From assembly GCF_003605405.2 (NCBI RefSeq), contig NZ_QYTW02000024.1:1-64000 (forward strand): a stretch of DNA of 64,000 bases, given 5' to 3'. Every line of letters begins with the position of its first letter. Position 1 is the first letter of the stretch. This DNA comes from Siminovitchia terrae. GTDB taxonomy: Bacteria > Bacillota > Bacilli > Bacillales > Bacillaceae_C. Position numbers and translations under genes: made by a program. Below are positions 27,149 through 35,284 of this stretch, piece by piece. The notes beneath the pieces were generated by a model. The model did no database searches. It was not told the origin of the DNA and was given only the letters and a program-made list of their open reading frames with translations.

Positions 27149-27190
27149 AAGAAAGGCGAGGTGGAGCATTGCTCCGCCTCGCCTTTCTTT
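27149..27190. terminator. Bidirectional terminator hprK paralogue / oxidase operon
   Basis: AAGAAAGGCGAGG pairs with CCTCGCCTTTCTT, with an inner GGAGC/GCTCC helix. It separates two convergent units. Confidence 0.8.
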
Positions 27191-27222
27191 ATTGTTTATT
27201 GGGGTCAGACCCCAAAGCCAAA

Positions 27223-27306
27223 TCAATCTGTTGCATTCTTGATTTCCACTGCAATCACCATAGTAACCATTGTGACGATCAGCATGGAAGATATAACCAT
27301 GAACAT
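27223..27306 (-). CDS. 27-residue membrane micropeptide after oxidase subunit I
   Basis: MFMVISSMLIVTMVTMVIAV followed by EIKNATD: one hydrophobic helix and a short charged tail. AAGGAG overlaps the TAA stop of subunit I (TAAGGAG), 10 nt before the ATG, so translation is likely coupled. Size and position recall tiny accessory subunits of terminal oxidases, but the sequence is not one I recognise. It sits before the operon terminator. Expression is untested. Confidence 0.55.
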   Translation of the reverse strand: MFMVISSMLIVTMVTMVIAVEIKNATD

Positions 27307-27320
27307 ATGGAATCAACTCC

Positions 27321-28973
27321 TTACCAAGTGATGAATCCTCTGGATCCTGGTGGTGCATTCTGGATCATGTCGTAGAGTGGCAAGGCATAGGCCATGACAA
27401 TGAGAGCCACTGCAATACCGACCCATATTCCCCAGTTTTCCAAGAATTTAGCAGTATGGGAAGTATCACTTTCTGCGATTGGAAATTCAACAAGATCATT
27501 TTCATCTTGTACTTTTGGAGCTACAAACATCAAATTCGCAACAATATAAACTAATAGCATGGCAGAAAAGAATAATATTGTTCCGCCAATGGCCATCGTG
27601 ACATGGTTTGATAGAATTCCCTGGAACCATTCGGCTGCAGATTCGTTGCCGTTGTATCCGGCGTAGGCTGTTCTACGTGGTGCTCCCAGTAATCCCAGCA
27701 AATGTTGGGCAGTAGACATGAGCAACATTCCTATTGCCCAAGTACCGATTTGAATATGGGCAAGCTTTTGCAAGTGCTTTGGAAACTCTCTGCCTGTCAA
27801 ATAGGGGATCAGCCAGAAGGTGACACTCATAAACGTCATGGCAACTGGCGTTCCTACTGTAATATGGAAATGTCCTACAACCCAAAGTGTGTTGTGTACA
27901 AGCTCATTCAATTGGAAGCTGGCATTGATGATTCCGCCTGCACCGCCTGGAATAAAGAACAACATGGCGATGAAGAGGGAAGAGAATCGTACATCTTTCC
28001 AAGGAAGCTTTCTTAACCAACCGAACAATCCTGTTCCACCTTTATTTCTTCCAGAAATTTCAAATGTGGCGAACATAGAAAAGGCAGTCATTAATGTTGG
28101 AATAATAACCATAAATGTTAATACGACCTGTAGAAATTTCCAGAAGCTATCGATCCCTGGTTCAGTCAACTGATGGTGGAAGCCGACAGGGAATGAGAAT
28201 AAAATGAACAAAATAAATGAAAATCTTGCAAGTGAGTCACTAAAAACTTTTGTACCGATAATTTTTGGCATAACGACATACCAAGCCATATAGGCTGGCA
28301 ACAGCCAGAAATATACGAGCGGATGGCCGAAATACCAGAATAAAGAACGGCTCAATTCAACGTTGATCGTATCTGTCAATCCAAATGCCCATGGAAGGTA
28401 CTGGAAGACAACCGTTGCGACTACACCAAGACATGCAATGATCCACAGAAGCAGGGTTGCCGTAGTCATATAAGCAAACAGTGGGCTGAATTGTCCTTTG
28501 TTCTTTTTCTTCCAAGCGACAAAATGTCCGAGAAGTGCAAAGCTGGTAAACCATGTTCCAATAATGAATAAGGCCAATCCTAGGTAATACCAGCCGCTTG
28601 CTTTCAGTGGGGCATAGAACGTATAAAGTACCGATGCCTTTCCTGAAATGATCATCACAGTTGCCATCGTAGTTCCAATTGCTGTAGTCCAAAGGCCAAT
28701 CCAAGCAAATAGACTTACTTTCGGACCAAAGGAACCCAGTGTTTTACTCATGCCGGCAATCAAGAAGGCGAAGATAAAGAAAGCAGTGAAAATAAGGGCT
28801 AATAACACGCCATGTGCCGTCAAGATTTGGTAGTAATCCAGGAATTTGGGAAGTTGCAAGGAATCATTTCTGACGAAAACCTGCAGCAATCCGCAAAAGG
28901 TTCCAATGATGAAAGCAATATAAGCAATCCCAATATTCCATAATGCAAGCTTTCTGTCTTTTACTGCAATCAT
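27321..28973 (-). CDS. cbaA: b(o/a)3-type cytochrome c oxidase subunit I
   Basis: 550 residues, about 13 membrane helices. It is the haem-copper subunit of a B-family (ba3) oxidase, reducing oxygen to water with proton pumping. Haem and CuB ligands are seen in LTAHGVLLAL, WYFGHPLVYFWLLPAY, FHHQ and VVGHFHITVG. The glutamate of the A-family D-channel is absent, as expected for ba3. Its ATG overlaps the stop of subunit II by 4 nt. B-type oxidases work at low oxygen, which fits the Fnr box of this operon. Confidence 0.92.
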   Translation of the reverse strand: MIAVKDRKLALWNIGIAYIAFIIGTFCGLLQVFVRNDSLQLPKFLDYYQILTAHGVLLALIFTAFFIFAFLIAGMSKTLGSFGPKVSLFAWIGLWTTAIGTTMATVMIISGKASVLYTFYAPLKASGWYYLGLALFIIGTWFTSFALLGHFVAWKKKNKGQFSPLFAYMTTATLLLWIIACLGVVATVVFQYLPWAFGLTDTINVELSRSLFWYFGHPLVYFWLLPAYMAWYVVMPKIIGTKVFSDSLARFSFILFILFSFPVGFHHQLTEPGIDSFWKFLQVVLTFMVIIPTLMTAFSMFATFEISGRNKGGTGLFGWLRKLPWKDVRFSSLFIAMLFFIPGGAGGIINASFQLNELVHNTLWVVGHFHITVGTPVAMTFMSVTFWLIPYLTGREFPKHLQKLAHIQIGTWAIGMLLMSTAQHLLGLLGAPRRTAYAGYNGNESAAEWFQGILSNHVTMAIGGTILFFSAMLLVYIVANLMFVAPKVQDENDLVEFPIAESDTSHTAKFLENWGIWVGIAVALIVMAYALPLYDMIQNAPPGSRGFITW

Positions 28974-29458
28974 GGTTCATACACCTCAATCTCTGTAGAC
29001 ATATAATGGTGGCCGGATCCGCAATATTCGTTGCAGAGAACTAAGTATTTTCCAGGTTTATCGAAAATATAGCTTTTATGGGTAATTCTTCCCGGGACGG
29101 CCATCATATTCACTTTTGTGTTGTCAATGGTAAAGCTGTGCACAACATCTGTACTCGTTAAGGTAAAAATGATTTCCTTTCCTACAGGAACTTTTATATC
29201 TGGAGGATCGTAGCCGAACGCTTGGGCAACCACTACGACTTCGTATCTGTCTTCATCAATCTGTCTTACACCAGGTTTGTCAAAAGGAGCTTGTTCAGAG
29301 ACTTTCTCCGGGTCAATCGTGTCCATACCACCTGCAGGCAGGCATAGAACGGATTCATTTCCGTGCGCAAAGGCGGTGAATCCGACGATGCTCAAAAACA
29401 CGGCCAGCGATAAAATACCGAAAATCAACCAAATTTTCTCGTACTTATGAAAATGCAT
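28970..29458 (-). CDS. cbaB: ba3-type cytochrome c oxidase subunit II (CuA)
   Basis: 162 residues: one N-terminal membrane helix (9-31) and an outside cupredoxin domain. CuA ligands are visible in VHSFTID and CNEYCGSGHHYM (Cys, Glu, Cys, His, Met). It takes electrons from cytochrome c. A cysteine-bearing loop after the helix (SVLCLPAGG) is unusual. It is the second gene of the cbaD-B-A operon and overlaps subunit I by 4 nt. Confidence 0.92.
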   Translation of the reverse strand: MHFHKYEKIWLIFGILSLAVFLSIVGFTAFAHGNESVLCLPAGGMDTIDPEKVSEQAPFDKPGVRQIDEDRYEVVVVAQAFGYDPPDIKVPVGKEIIFTLTSTDVVHSFTIDNTKVNMMAVPGRITHKSYIFDKPGKYLVLCNEYCGSGHHYMSTEIEVYEP

Positions 29459-29480
29459 AAATACTCACCTTCTTCTCTTT

Positions 29481-29603
29481 TTATCTGGCAACATAAAGGA
29501 AATATGTCGCAAACCACATAACGATAATTATGATTCCAACGCCAAAAACACCAACAAGCGTTCCTTTCAGATTGGGCTCCTCACCATGTTTGTTTTTAGC
29601 CAT
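29481..29603 (-). CDS. cbaD: Cytochrome c oxidase subunit IIa-like protein
   Basis: 40 residues: charged start (AKNKHGEEPNLKG), then one membrane helix (TLVGVFGVGIIIIVMWFATYFLYVA). Length, single helix and position ahead of subunit II match the CoxIIa/CbaD small subunit of ba3 oxidases. ATG 29603 has GGAGGGTG upstream. It is the first gene of the operon. Confidence 0.85.
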   Translation of the reverse strand: MAKNKHGEEPNLKGTLVGVFGVGIIIIVMWFATYFLYVAR

Positions 29604-29665
29604 ATTGACACCCTCCAATGTGCTCATTATTTACTTAAATCGTACTCCTGCTGATATTTTGTCAC

Positions 29666-29681
29666 TGTGATAAAAGTCACA
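29666..29681 (-). promoter_or_regulatory. Fnr box of the oxidase operon
   Basis: TGTGA-N6-TCACA is a perfect dyad and a match to the Bacillus Fnr site. On the minus strand TACGAT (29644-29639) could be the -10 box. The predicted start would then put the dyad centre about 41 bp upstream, the position used for Fnr activation. Confidence 0.75.
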
Positions 29682-29826
29682 CTTGACCTCAACTTCACAT
29701 TAACTTCATAAGTACTTCAAAATTTAGACAAAAAGTAAAACCAGAGTACTGGAGAGCCGAATTTGTTTGGTGCTGTGAAATAGCCGATGAAAAAAAGGAT
29801 CTATTTTCCAAATAAGTTTGTTTCAC

Positions 29827-29858
29827 ATAAAAAAGGCCGCGACATGCGTCGTGGCCTT
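29827..29858 (-). terminator. Terminator of fnr
   Basis: AAGGCCACGAC / GTCGCGGCCTT (one G-T pair) with a 4-nt loop, then T6 on the minus strand. Confidence 0.85.
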
Positions 29859-29983
29859 GATTTTAGGGCAATTCATATTATGTGAAAAACAAAATATTGT
29901 AAGATATTCAAGCCGATTGCGGGAACGTCCAGATTCGCGCGGAATCCTCTGTATTCATGCAAATTACTTTTTCAAGCAGTTCG

Positions 29984-30670
29984 CTAATCCATCCTGCAAA
30001 TGTCCACAGGGCAGTTCTCACAATGAATTTCGTCCTTTAGGTATTGAAGGTTGTGGACAAAAATCTTTCCGTTATCCATTTTAATGATTCCATCATTCTT
30101 TAAGCTGTTTAACAAACGATTGACAACCTCGCGGCTCATCCCGCAAAAGTTGGCCAATTCTTGGTTTGTAAGCGGAAGATCAATCAGGATACCATCATTT
30201 TTTTCGATCCCGTAGCTGTTAGTCATACGGATCAGAGTTGAATAAAGAGCTCCTTTTTTCCCATGCAAAACCAGGTCCCGGAATTTGGACTGGGTTTGCT
30301 GCTGTTGAGTGCCCATCATTTTTAAAAAACCAACGGTAAGGCTCGTGTCAAGAAGAAGCTTCTCCTCCAAATCCTGCTTTCCAATTTTTACGAGGGAGCA
30401 GTCTTCAATTACTTTCGCTTGGACTCTATAGGTGGAAAGCTTGCAAAACAGACGGATTTCGCTTATATAATCTCCTTCACTGCAAATACGAAAGGTGATT
30501 TCCCGCCCGTCTGGAGTAATTTTTCCAATTCGGACTCTTCCGGAACGGATATAGAAAATACTATCGGCAAGATCACCTTCGCGGAACAAAAAGCTGCCTT
30601 TTTTAACCACTTTTTCTTTATGTTCAATCAAAAGGAGATCTTTCAGATCTTCTGAATAATCGCCGTTCAT
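29984..30670 (-). CDS. fnr: Fnr anaerobic regulator, Bacillus type
   Basis: 228 residues. An N-terminal cyclic-nucleotide-fold sensor domain (15-125), a dimerisation helix and a winged-helix HTH (LTNQELANFCGMSREVVNRLLNSL). The C-terminus has C217-x2-C220-x4-C225, the [4Fe-4S] ligands characteristic of Bacillus Fnr, where E. coli Fnr has them at the N-terminus. It binds DNA when oxygen is absent. GGAGG is upstream of the ATG. The neighbouring oxidase operon carries an Fnr dyad, so it is a likely target. Confidence 0.92.
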   Translation of the reverse strand: MNGDYSEDLKDLLLIEHKEKVVKKGSFLFREGDLADSIFYIRSGRVRIGKITPDGREITFRICSEGDYISEIRLFCKLSTYRVQAKVIEDCSLVKIGKQDLEEKLLLDTSLTVGFLKMMGTQQQQTQSKFRDLVLHGKKGALYSTLIRMTNSYGIEKNDGILIDLPLTNQELANFCGMSREVVNRLLNSLKNDGIIKMDNGKIFVHNLQYLKDEIHCENCPVDICRMD

Positions 30671-31125
30671 GGAGGTCCTCCTTCCATTATTTAAAAAATG
30701 CGTTTCAATTGTATGTTAATTATAACATGTAGGCGGAAGAATCCATATTGAATCTGTACTTTAGACATACCAATAATGATAAAACGTCTAGGTTGGCGGT
30801 GAAGGGGATGAAGTGAAGCCAGCAGTATACGTTGTATTAGAGTTATCTTGATTCGGTATAAAGGTAGGGATATTTCAATCGACTCAATGTTTTGTGATGA
30901 TGTTCACAAGGAAGGCTTTACCGGCTATAGGTCAGATTCGCTTGATTCTGGGGCTTGGTGCTGCTCGGAAATAAGATAAATTGAATATAAAATAAGAGAA
31001 TTTCAATGCTGGGGGGCAGGTAGGGGAGTTATTGGCCAAAAAACGCCATACTCCTTTGCTAGTGACTGTATTTTCTGAAGGTTATTAATGAGAAAAAGGA
31101 TCTAAATAGCTTCATATTAGGATTT
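30671..31125. other. Upstream region of fnr, no gene
   Basis: Contains the palindrome ATGTTA-ATTA-TAACAT near 30713, whose minus strand holds TATAAT, a likely fnr promoter -10. The remaining 350 bp contain nothing recognised. Confidence 0.45.
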
Positions 31126-31317
31126 AACTTCATTCAGTAGAAGTCTCCCACTTCTGTAAGTGGTGAGATGAAAGCATATTGGTATTCCATTCAGTGGGGG
31201 GTCAAACCTCGGTTGAATAAAGTTAAAGCCTTCGGTGGATGCCACAGATTTTCAGAGGAAATTTATCGAGCGGAGCTCGATAAAATCTGGTCGCAAATAC
31301 GCCAAGGCGCATTTGAT
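31126..31317 (+). repeat. Four-hairpin repeat, copy 5
   Basis: Full copy after GATTT, starting AACTTC and ending CATTTGAT. It has point changes in H2 (CCTCGGTTGAAT) and GGTCGCAAAT before H4. It stands alone in a gene-poor stretch between fnr and the ParM-like operon. Confidence 0.9.
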
Positions 31318-31800
31318 AGTGGGGGTGTAAATATCATGTGAATGAATTTCAACTGAATCAGTTGAGAAAAGTTTACTGCCCGTATAATAATCCCTAAAGA
31401 GCTCTGACCCTGAAAAATTCAGGGGATTAGTTACGATATTATTATTGTGCTGGAATGATGCCTAAGGAGAGAGTTTGCCTTTATTAATGAGGAAGGAAAG
31501 GATTTTTAACGATAAAATATTACTCTATGATTATCCGGAATTTTTTGTTTGTTTTAAAAAATAAAACTCGACAAATTCCTACTATTTTCGTCAGGATTTA
31601 CTCCCTCTTTTTTAGGCTAATTTCACGAGTCTTACTATGAGCTGGGGCCAATTTTCATCAATGGTTTAATTTAAAATCTAAATGTTTATTTTACTGCTTG
31701 TATTTTCCAAAGGGGCATGAATATTAATTTAGCTCATCTGATGTTTTGGATTGTTTAACTGGCGAAATTCTCTTGAAATAATGTCGAAAACAGAAGAAAA
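31318..31800. other. Gene-poor stretch before the ParM-like operon
   Basis: No supportable gene. A small hairpin CCCTGAAAAATTCAGGG is at about 31408-31424. The base composition is very A+T-rich towards the actin operon. Confidence 0.45.
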
Positions 31801-31807
31801 CAATTTT

Positions 31808-31941
31808 GTGTACATGTAAACAAATAAAGGTATGTTGTTTACTTATTATGTATACATGTGTACAAAACGGTAAACATATTGATTTGACGACATGTTTACG
31901 GATTAAGTAAACAAGTACACAAGTAAACGATAAATGTATAC
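31808..31941. repeat. GTTTAC/GTAAAC site array (centromere-like)
   Basis: Six copies of GTAAAC or its complement GTTTAC at 31816, 31837, 31870, 31894, 31907 and 31923, joined by GTATAC at 31850 and 31936 and GTACA/GTACAC at 31809, 31860 and 31915. The array is about 130 bp, in mixed orientation, and 115 bp upstream of the ParM-like gene. This is the place where type II plasmid partition systems carry parC, which both anchors the adaptor and represses the operon. Confidence 0.7.
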
Positions 31942-32056
31942 GAAATGTCGATAGTGAAAGCATTATTGACCGCAATAAGAAATTCAGGTAATCTTTAATC
32001 ATACTTATAGAAATTTCCAATTGGTAGTTTCGCAAAAGAAAGGATGATAGTTATAT

Positions 32057-33232
32057 ATGGAAAAAACAAGACTTGCAGCGATTGATGTTGGAAATGATTC
32101 CTTAAAAGGTATCTTTGGTGAAATGGAGCATGAAATTAATATCCCCAATATCATTGCAAGAGATGTAGAAGACCGTCCGGTTATTGGATTGGAAGAGTTG
32201 GATAATCAAGAACCAATAGATGGATTACATATACGTTTACACTCTCCTTCATTACAAGAAAATGGCGCCGTTTACCGAGTTGGCCATTTGGCGACACGAA
32301 GCGGGAATGCCACAGAGTTAGATCCAGGAAGCAGCAAATCGGAAGAAGATCAGACATTGGTTATGCTGTTTGCAGCGCTGGCTCTTGACGCGGTACGTGA
32401 AGAGAACAAGAAGGTGTTCAAACGCAGTAACAATGTTGTCGAAGCTACCTACAGTTTAGGCACAGGGCTTCCTTTGAGAGAAGTGAAGGAAGGAAAAGAT
32501 GTGGGTTACCGCTCTAAATTGCTAGGTTCTGTACACCAGATAGAGTTTTTGGTCACTCCAAAATACCAGGGAATCAAAGTCAATATTAAATTCGAAGAAG
32601 TAAAGATTTATCCTGAAGGTTTTGCCGCTTTCATCAATCTAGTCATGGATAATGATTTGAAGATCATCAACAAAGACTTGATTGACAAAAGAATCATCAT
32701 TCAAGATATTGGCGGATTATCAACAGATATCGCCGTCATTAAAAATAGGAAAGTGGATGATGACCGTGCGCAGGGCTTCAACCTTGGTGTATCTGAATCC
32801 CTTGATGCGATTCGAGAGGAGATCCGTTCAAAATATGGTGTTGAGCTCGACAGCCGGCGGGATGTTGTAGAGGTCATCACGAAAAAGAATGATAGAAACC
32901 ACATTATGGTCAAAGGTAGCCGGACAAGCGTCCATGAGATTGTTGACCGCATTCTCTTGGAACTGGCAAAAAAGCAATACCGCCACTTAAGAAATGTTTG
33001 GCAAAGAAACTCCCAAACAGAGATTGCCTACTTTATCGGCGGAGGATCCATCGTTTTGAAAGATTATTTGAAGGCATTAAACAATAATCTGGATGGATAC
33101 AATATCGACTTTTTTGAAGATGAAAAAGAAAGTGTCTGGATGATGGCAAATGCATACTATAAGCTGATCGCCGACTTTGCTAAAAAGAATCAAAAAGAGA
33201 TAAAAGAAGAGAAAAAAGCGGTTAAAAATTAA
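32057..33232 (+). CDS. ParM/StbA-type actin-like ATPase
   Basis: 391 residues with the actin-fold nucleotide motifs: phosphate 1 AIDVGNDSLKG (8-18), phosphate 2 QDIGGLSTDIAV (around 222) and adenosine motif YFIGGGSIVL (around 333). ParM-type proteins polymerise with ATP and push plasmid copies apart through an adaptor bound to a centromere. Sequence flavour is that of Bacillus plasmid actins (Alp-type), not MreB. AAAGGATG precedes the ATG. The next gene follows by 12 nt and has adaptor-like features. No plasmid replication gene is nearby, so the operon appears chromosomal or stably integrated. Confidence 0.85.
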   Translation: MEKTRLAAIDVGNDSLKGIFGEMEHEINIPNIIARDVEDRPVIGLEELDNQEPIDGLHIRLHSPSLQENGAVYRVGHLATRSGNATELDPGSSKSEEDQTLVMLFAALALDAVREENKKVFKRSNNVVEATYSLGTGLPLREVKEGKDVGYRSKLLGSVHQIEFLVTPKYQGIKVNIKFEEVKIYPEGFAAFINLVMDNDLKIINKDLIDKRIIIQDIGGLSTDIAVIKNRKVDDDRAQGFNLGVSESLDAIREEIRSKYGVELDSRRDVVEVITKKNDRNHIMVKGSRTSVHEIVDRILLELAKKQYRHLRNVWQRNSQTEIAYFIGGGSIVLKDYLKALNNNLDGYNIDFFEDEKESVWMMANAYYKLIADFAKKNQKEIKEEKKAVKN

Positions 33233-33244
33233 TAGGGTGATACC

Positions 33245-33820
33245 ATGAAGGAAACGGGGATGAAGAGGGGGCAACCAATCACATTCAGGATCCCTTCCGA
33301 TGCGCCTGACCATATTTTGAAGCAACTGCAAAGATTAAAAGAGACAGAGCGGAGAAATTTCTCGAGCAAAATTGCTTCCATCGTAATGAGTGGAGTCAGC
33401 GAAACTTTGACAAAGCAAAGGGAGACTCTCACGATTCCACTGCCAAGAGGGCTAACCAAAGATCAGCGCGACTGGCTAAAGCATGAGCATTCGGAAGCGT
33501 TGCTCGGAAACATCGTTTACCAATTATTATCCGATCCTGTTAGAGCTGTATCCATCCTGGCATCACTCAACAGCAATGCGCTGGAAATCGACGATGCTCT
33601 GTACTTGCAGGAGGAAGCGGCAACGATAGAAGAACATGGTGGAACGGAATATCCTGAGGAAGATCAGTTTACAGTTAGTAGCAGCCACCCATCTGATGTA
33701 GACGATTTAGATGATCTTGATTGGGGTCAAATCAAAATGGATGAAGAAACACAGGATGCGGAGAAAGCCGAGTTAGAAGATGATCCATTGGCGGATTTTC
33801 TGGCACAGATGAATAAATGA
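33245..33820 (+). CDS. Probable DNA-binding adaptor of the ParM-like operon
   Basis: 191 residues. The N-terminal 60 (RGQPITFRIPSDAPDHILKQL, then RRNFSSKIASIVMSG) fit a ribbon-helix-helix or winged DNA-binding start. The middle is helical, and the last 70 residues are very acidic (DVDDLDDLDWGQIKMDEE) and end in DPLADFLAQM. ParR-type adaptors pair an N-terminal DNA-binding domain with a short C-terminal filament-binding tail, which matches this layout. I recognise no family signature, so the role rests on position, layout and the upstream site array. Confidence 0.65.
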   Translation: MKETGMKRGQPITFRIPSDAPDHILKQLQRLKETERRNFSSKIASIVMSGVSETLTKQRETLTIPLPRGLTKDQRDWLKHEHSEALLGNIVYQLLSDPVRAVSILASLNSNALEIDDALYLQEEAATIEEHGGTEYPEEDQFTVSSSHPSDVDDLDDLDWGQIKMDEETQDAEKAELEDDPLADFLAQMNK

Positions 33821-33846
33821 GAGGACATGAAGAGTATCCTTTTGTC

Positions 33847-33876
33847 AGGCTGTCGAACATTTCGACAGCCTTCTTT
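33847..33876 (+). terminator. Terminator of the ParM-like operon
   Basis: AGGCTGTCGAA/TTCGACAGCCT perfect stem with a CAT loop and TCTTT. Confidence 0.85.
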
Positions 33877-33988
33877 ATATTTATAGTTCCTTCATTACTC
33901 GTACGGAAAAATAGAAGGAACGTTCCTCTTTTTTGTTCATTAAAAAAAATTAAACATATTATTAAAATACTTCAAATGTACTTAACAT

Positions 33989-34033
33989 GTTTAGCTGGTT
34001 ATAATTTTTTTATAAATAATAAGTTAGCTAAAC
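33989..34033 (+). promoter_or_regulatory. Promoter and dyad before the C45 hydrolase operon
   Basis: GTTTAGCT (33989-33996) and AGCTAAAC (34026-34033) are exact reverse complements flanking a TATAAT (34000-34005). The matching -35 position (TGTACT) is poor, which suggests an activator. The LysR gene at the other end of the locus is a candidate. Confidence 0.45.
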
Positions 34034-34046
34034 ACAGGAGGTTTTC

Positions 34047-35168
34047 ATGAACAACAAAGAAGCGGTAATCAATAAAAGGTCCAACCAAAGGTTTCCTTTT
34101 TATAGATTTAAGGGAACCCACCATGAAATTGGCTTACAGCATGGTGAAGCATGCAGGGGCTTAATTGAGCGCCATCTAAATCTGGCAGTTGAAAGACTGC
34201 AAAGGCAGCATGATATAGCTTTGCCAGAAATATTGGAGGAGACACTGAAATATAGAAAATACGTAAAGGAACACTCTCCATTTTTAGATGATGAGATTGT
34301 CGGGATTGCTAAAGGAGCAAATATTTCCATTGAAGAAGCCTATTTACTCCAGGTACGAGCAGAAATCAATCGCTGTTTCAAGACAGAGAATGAGTGTACA
34401 ACTTTTGCAGTGGCCCCTGAGTCTACAAAAGAAGGTACTATCATTATTGGTCAAAATGCTGATCTTCCGGAATTTTACTCTTCTATATCCATTATTAAGG
34501 AAGTAGAGCCGGAAGATGGAAAAGCCACATTAATGTTGACTCCTGCGGGCCAAGTATCATACATAGGCATTAATAATGCCGGGATGGGTGTTTTTGCGAA
34601 CTTTCTAGAATGTGAGGGATGGAGGGAAGGCTATCCACGCTACATGTTCTCCAGGTTTGCATTGACACATGATTCCATAGAAGAAGCAGTAAAGGGCCTT
34701 CGAAGTCTTACTCGTGCCTCGTCACGCAATTTAATCATGTCCGATAAAAATGGAGTAATAGCAAATATGGAAACAACGGTTACGGATGATGCTCTATTAA
34801 AGCCAAAGGACGGGATCCTAGCACATGCCAATCATTATCTCTCTAATGAATTAGCGAACGAGGAACGGTCTAAAGGTTATCTTTTGAATAACTCTAAAAT
34901 ACGGCAACAGCGAATGGAGCAATTATTGCTAGAAAAAAAGGGCGAAATAACTGTGGAAATATTGAAGGAGATCATGCGGGACAGGGAGAACTATCCGAAC
35001 TGTTTATGCCAAGCTCCCGGAGATGAGAGTATGCAGGCACCTGGAGACAGCGGAGGGGATATTGTTACATTTGCATCAGTGATTGCTGAACCTGAGGCGG
35101 GAAGAATGTGGGTTGCAATGGGGCCGCCAAATGAACATGAGTACCATCCTTATTCCTTTACACGTTGA
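34047..35168 (+). CDS. C45 family Ntn hydrolase (acyltransferase-like)
   Basis: 373 residues of the C45 group related to isopenicillin-N acyltransferase. The HGEACRGLI region (32-40) and the self-processing site before Cys117 (ENE-CTTF) are seen; cleavage there would free Cys117 as nucleophile. Further on are GQNADLPE and INNAGMGVFAN. Bacterial members cut amide bonds of acylated amino acids or lactams; the substrate is not known. It has no signal peptide and is cytosolic. AGGAGG is 5 nt before the ATG. It heads an operon with a peptide-type ABC importer, which suggests that it hydrolyses what the importer brings in. Confidence 0.82.
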   Translation: MNNKEAVINKRSNQRFPFYRFKGTHHEIGLQHGEACRGLIERHLNLAVERLQRQHDIALPEILEETLKYRKYVKEHSPFLDDEIVGIAKGANISIEEAYLLQVRAEINRCFKTENECTTFAVAPESTKEGTIIIGQNADLPEFYSSISIIKEVEPEDGKATLMLTPAGQVSYIGINNAGMGVFANFLECEGWREGYPRYMFSRFALTHDSIEEAVKGLRSLTRASSRNLIMSDKNGVIANMETTVTDDALLKPKDGILAHANHYLSNELANEERSKGYLLNNSKIRQQRMEQLLLEKKGEITVEILKEIMRDRENYPNCLCQAPGDESMQAPGDSGGDIVTFASVIAEPEAGRMWVAMGPPNEHEYHPYSFTR

Positions 35169-35284
35169 ATAAATAGTTGCTTTATGAAGGTGGTGAAGTT
35201 TACCACTTTCACTAAATAGAAGCAGTATGACAAGTTTGTTAAAAAATGTATTCGCTTGCAAGCGGATGAAAAGGGGATGAAGTA

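Noticed and set aside
34011-34033. RNA hairpin hiding the C45 ribosome site
   Set aside because: With the TATAAT at 34000 as -10, the left arm GTTTAGCT would not be transcribed, so a DNA-level operator is more likely.
33817-34050. 77-codon frame between the ParM operon and the C45 gene
   Set aside because: It covers the operon terminator and the C45 promoter region.
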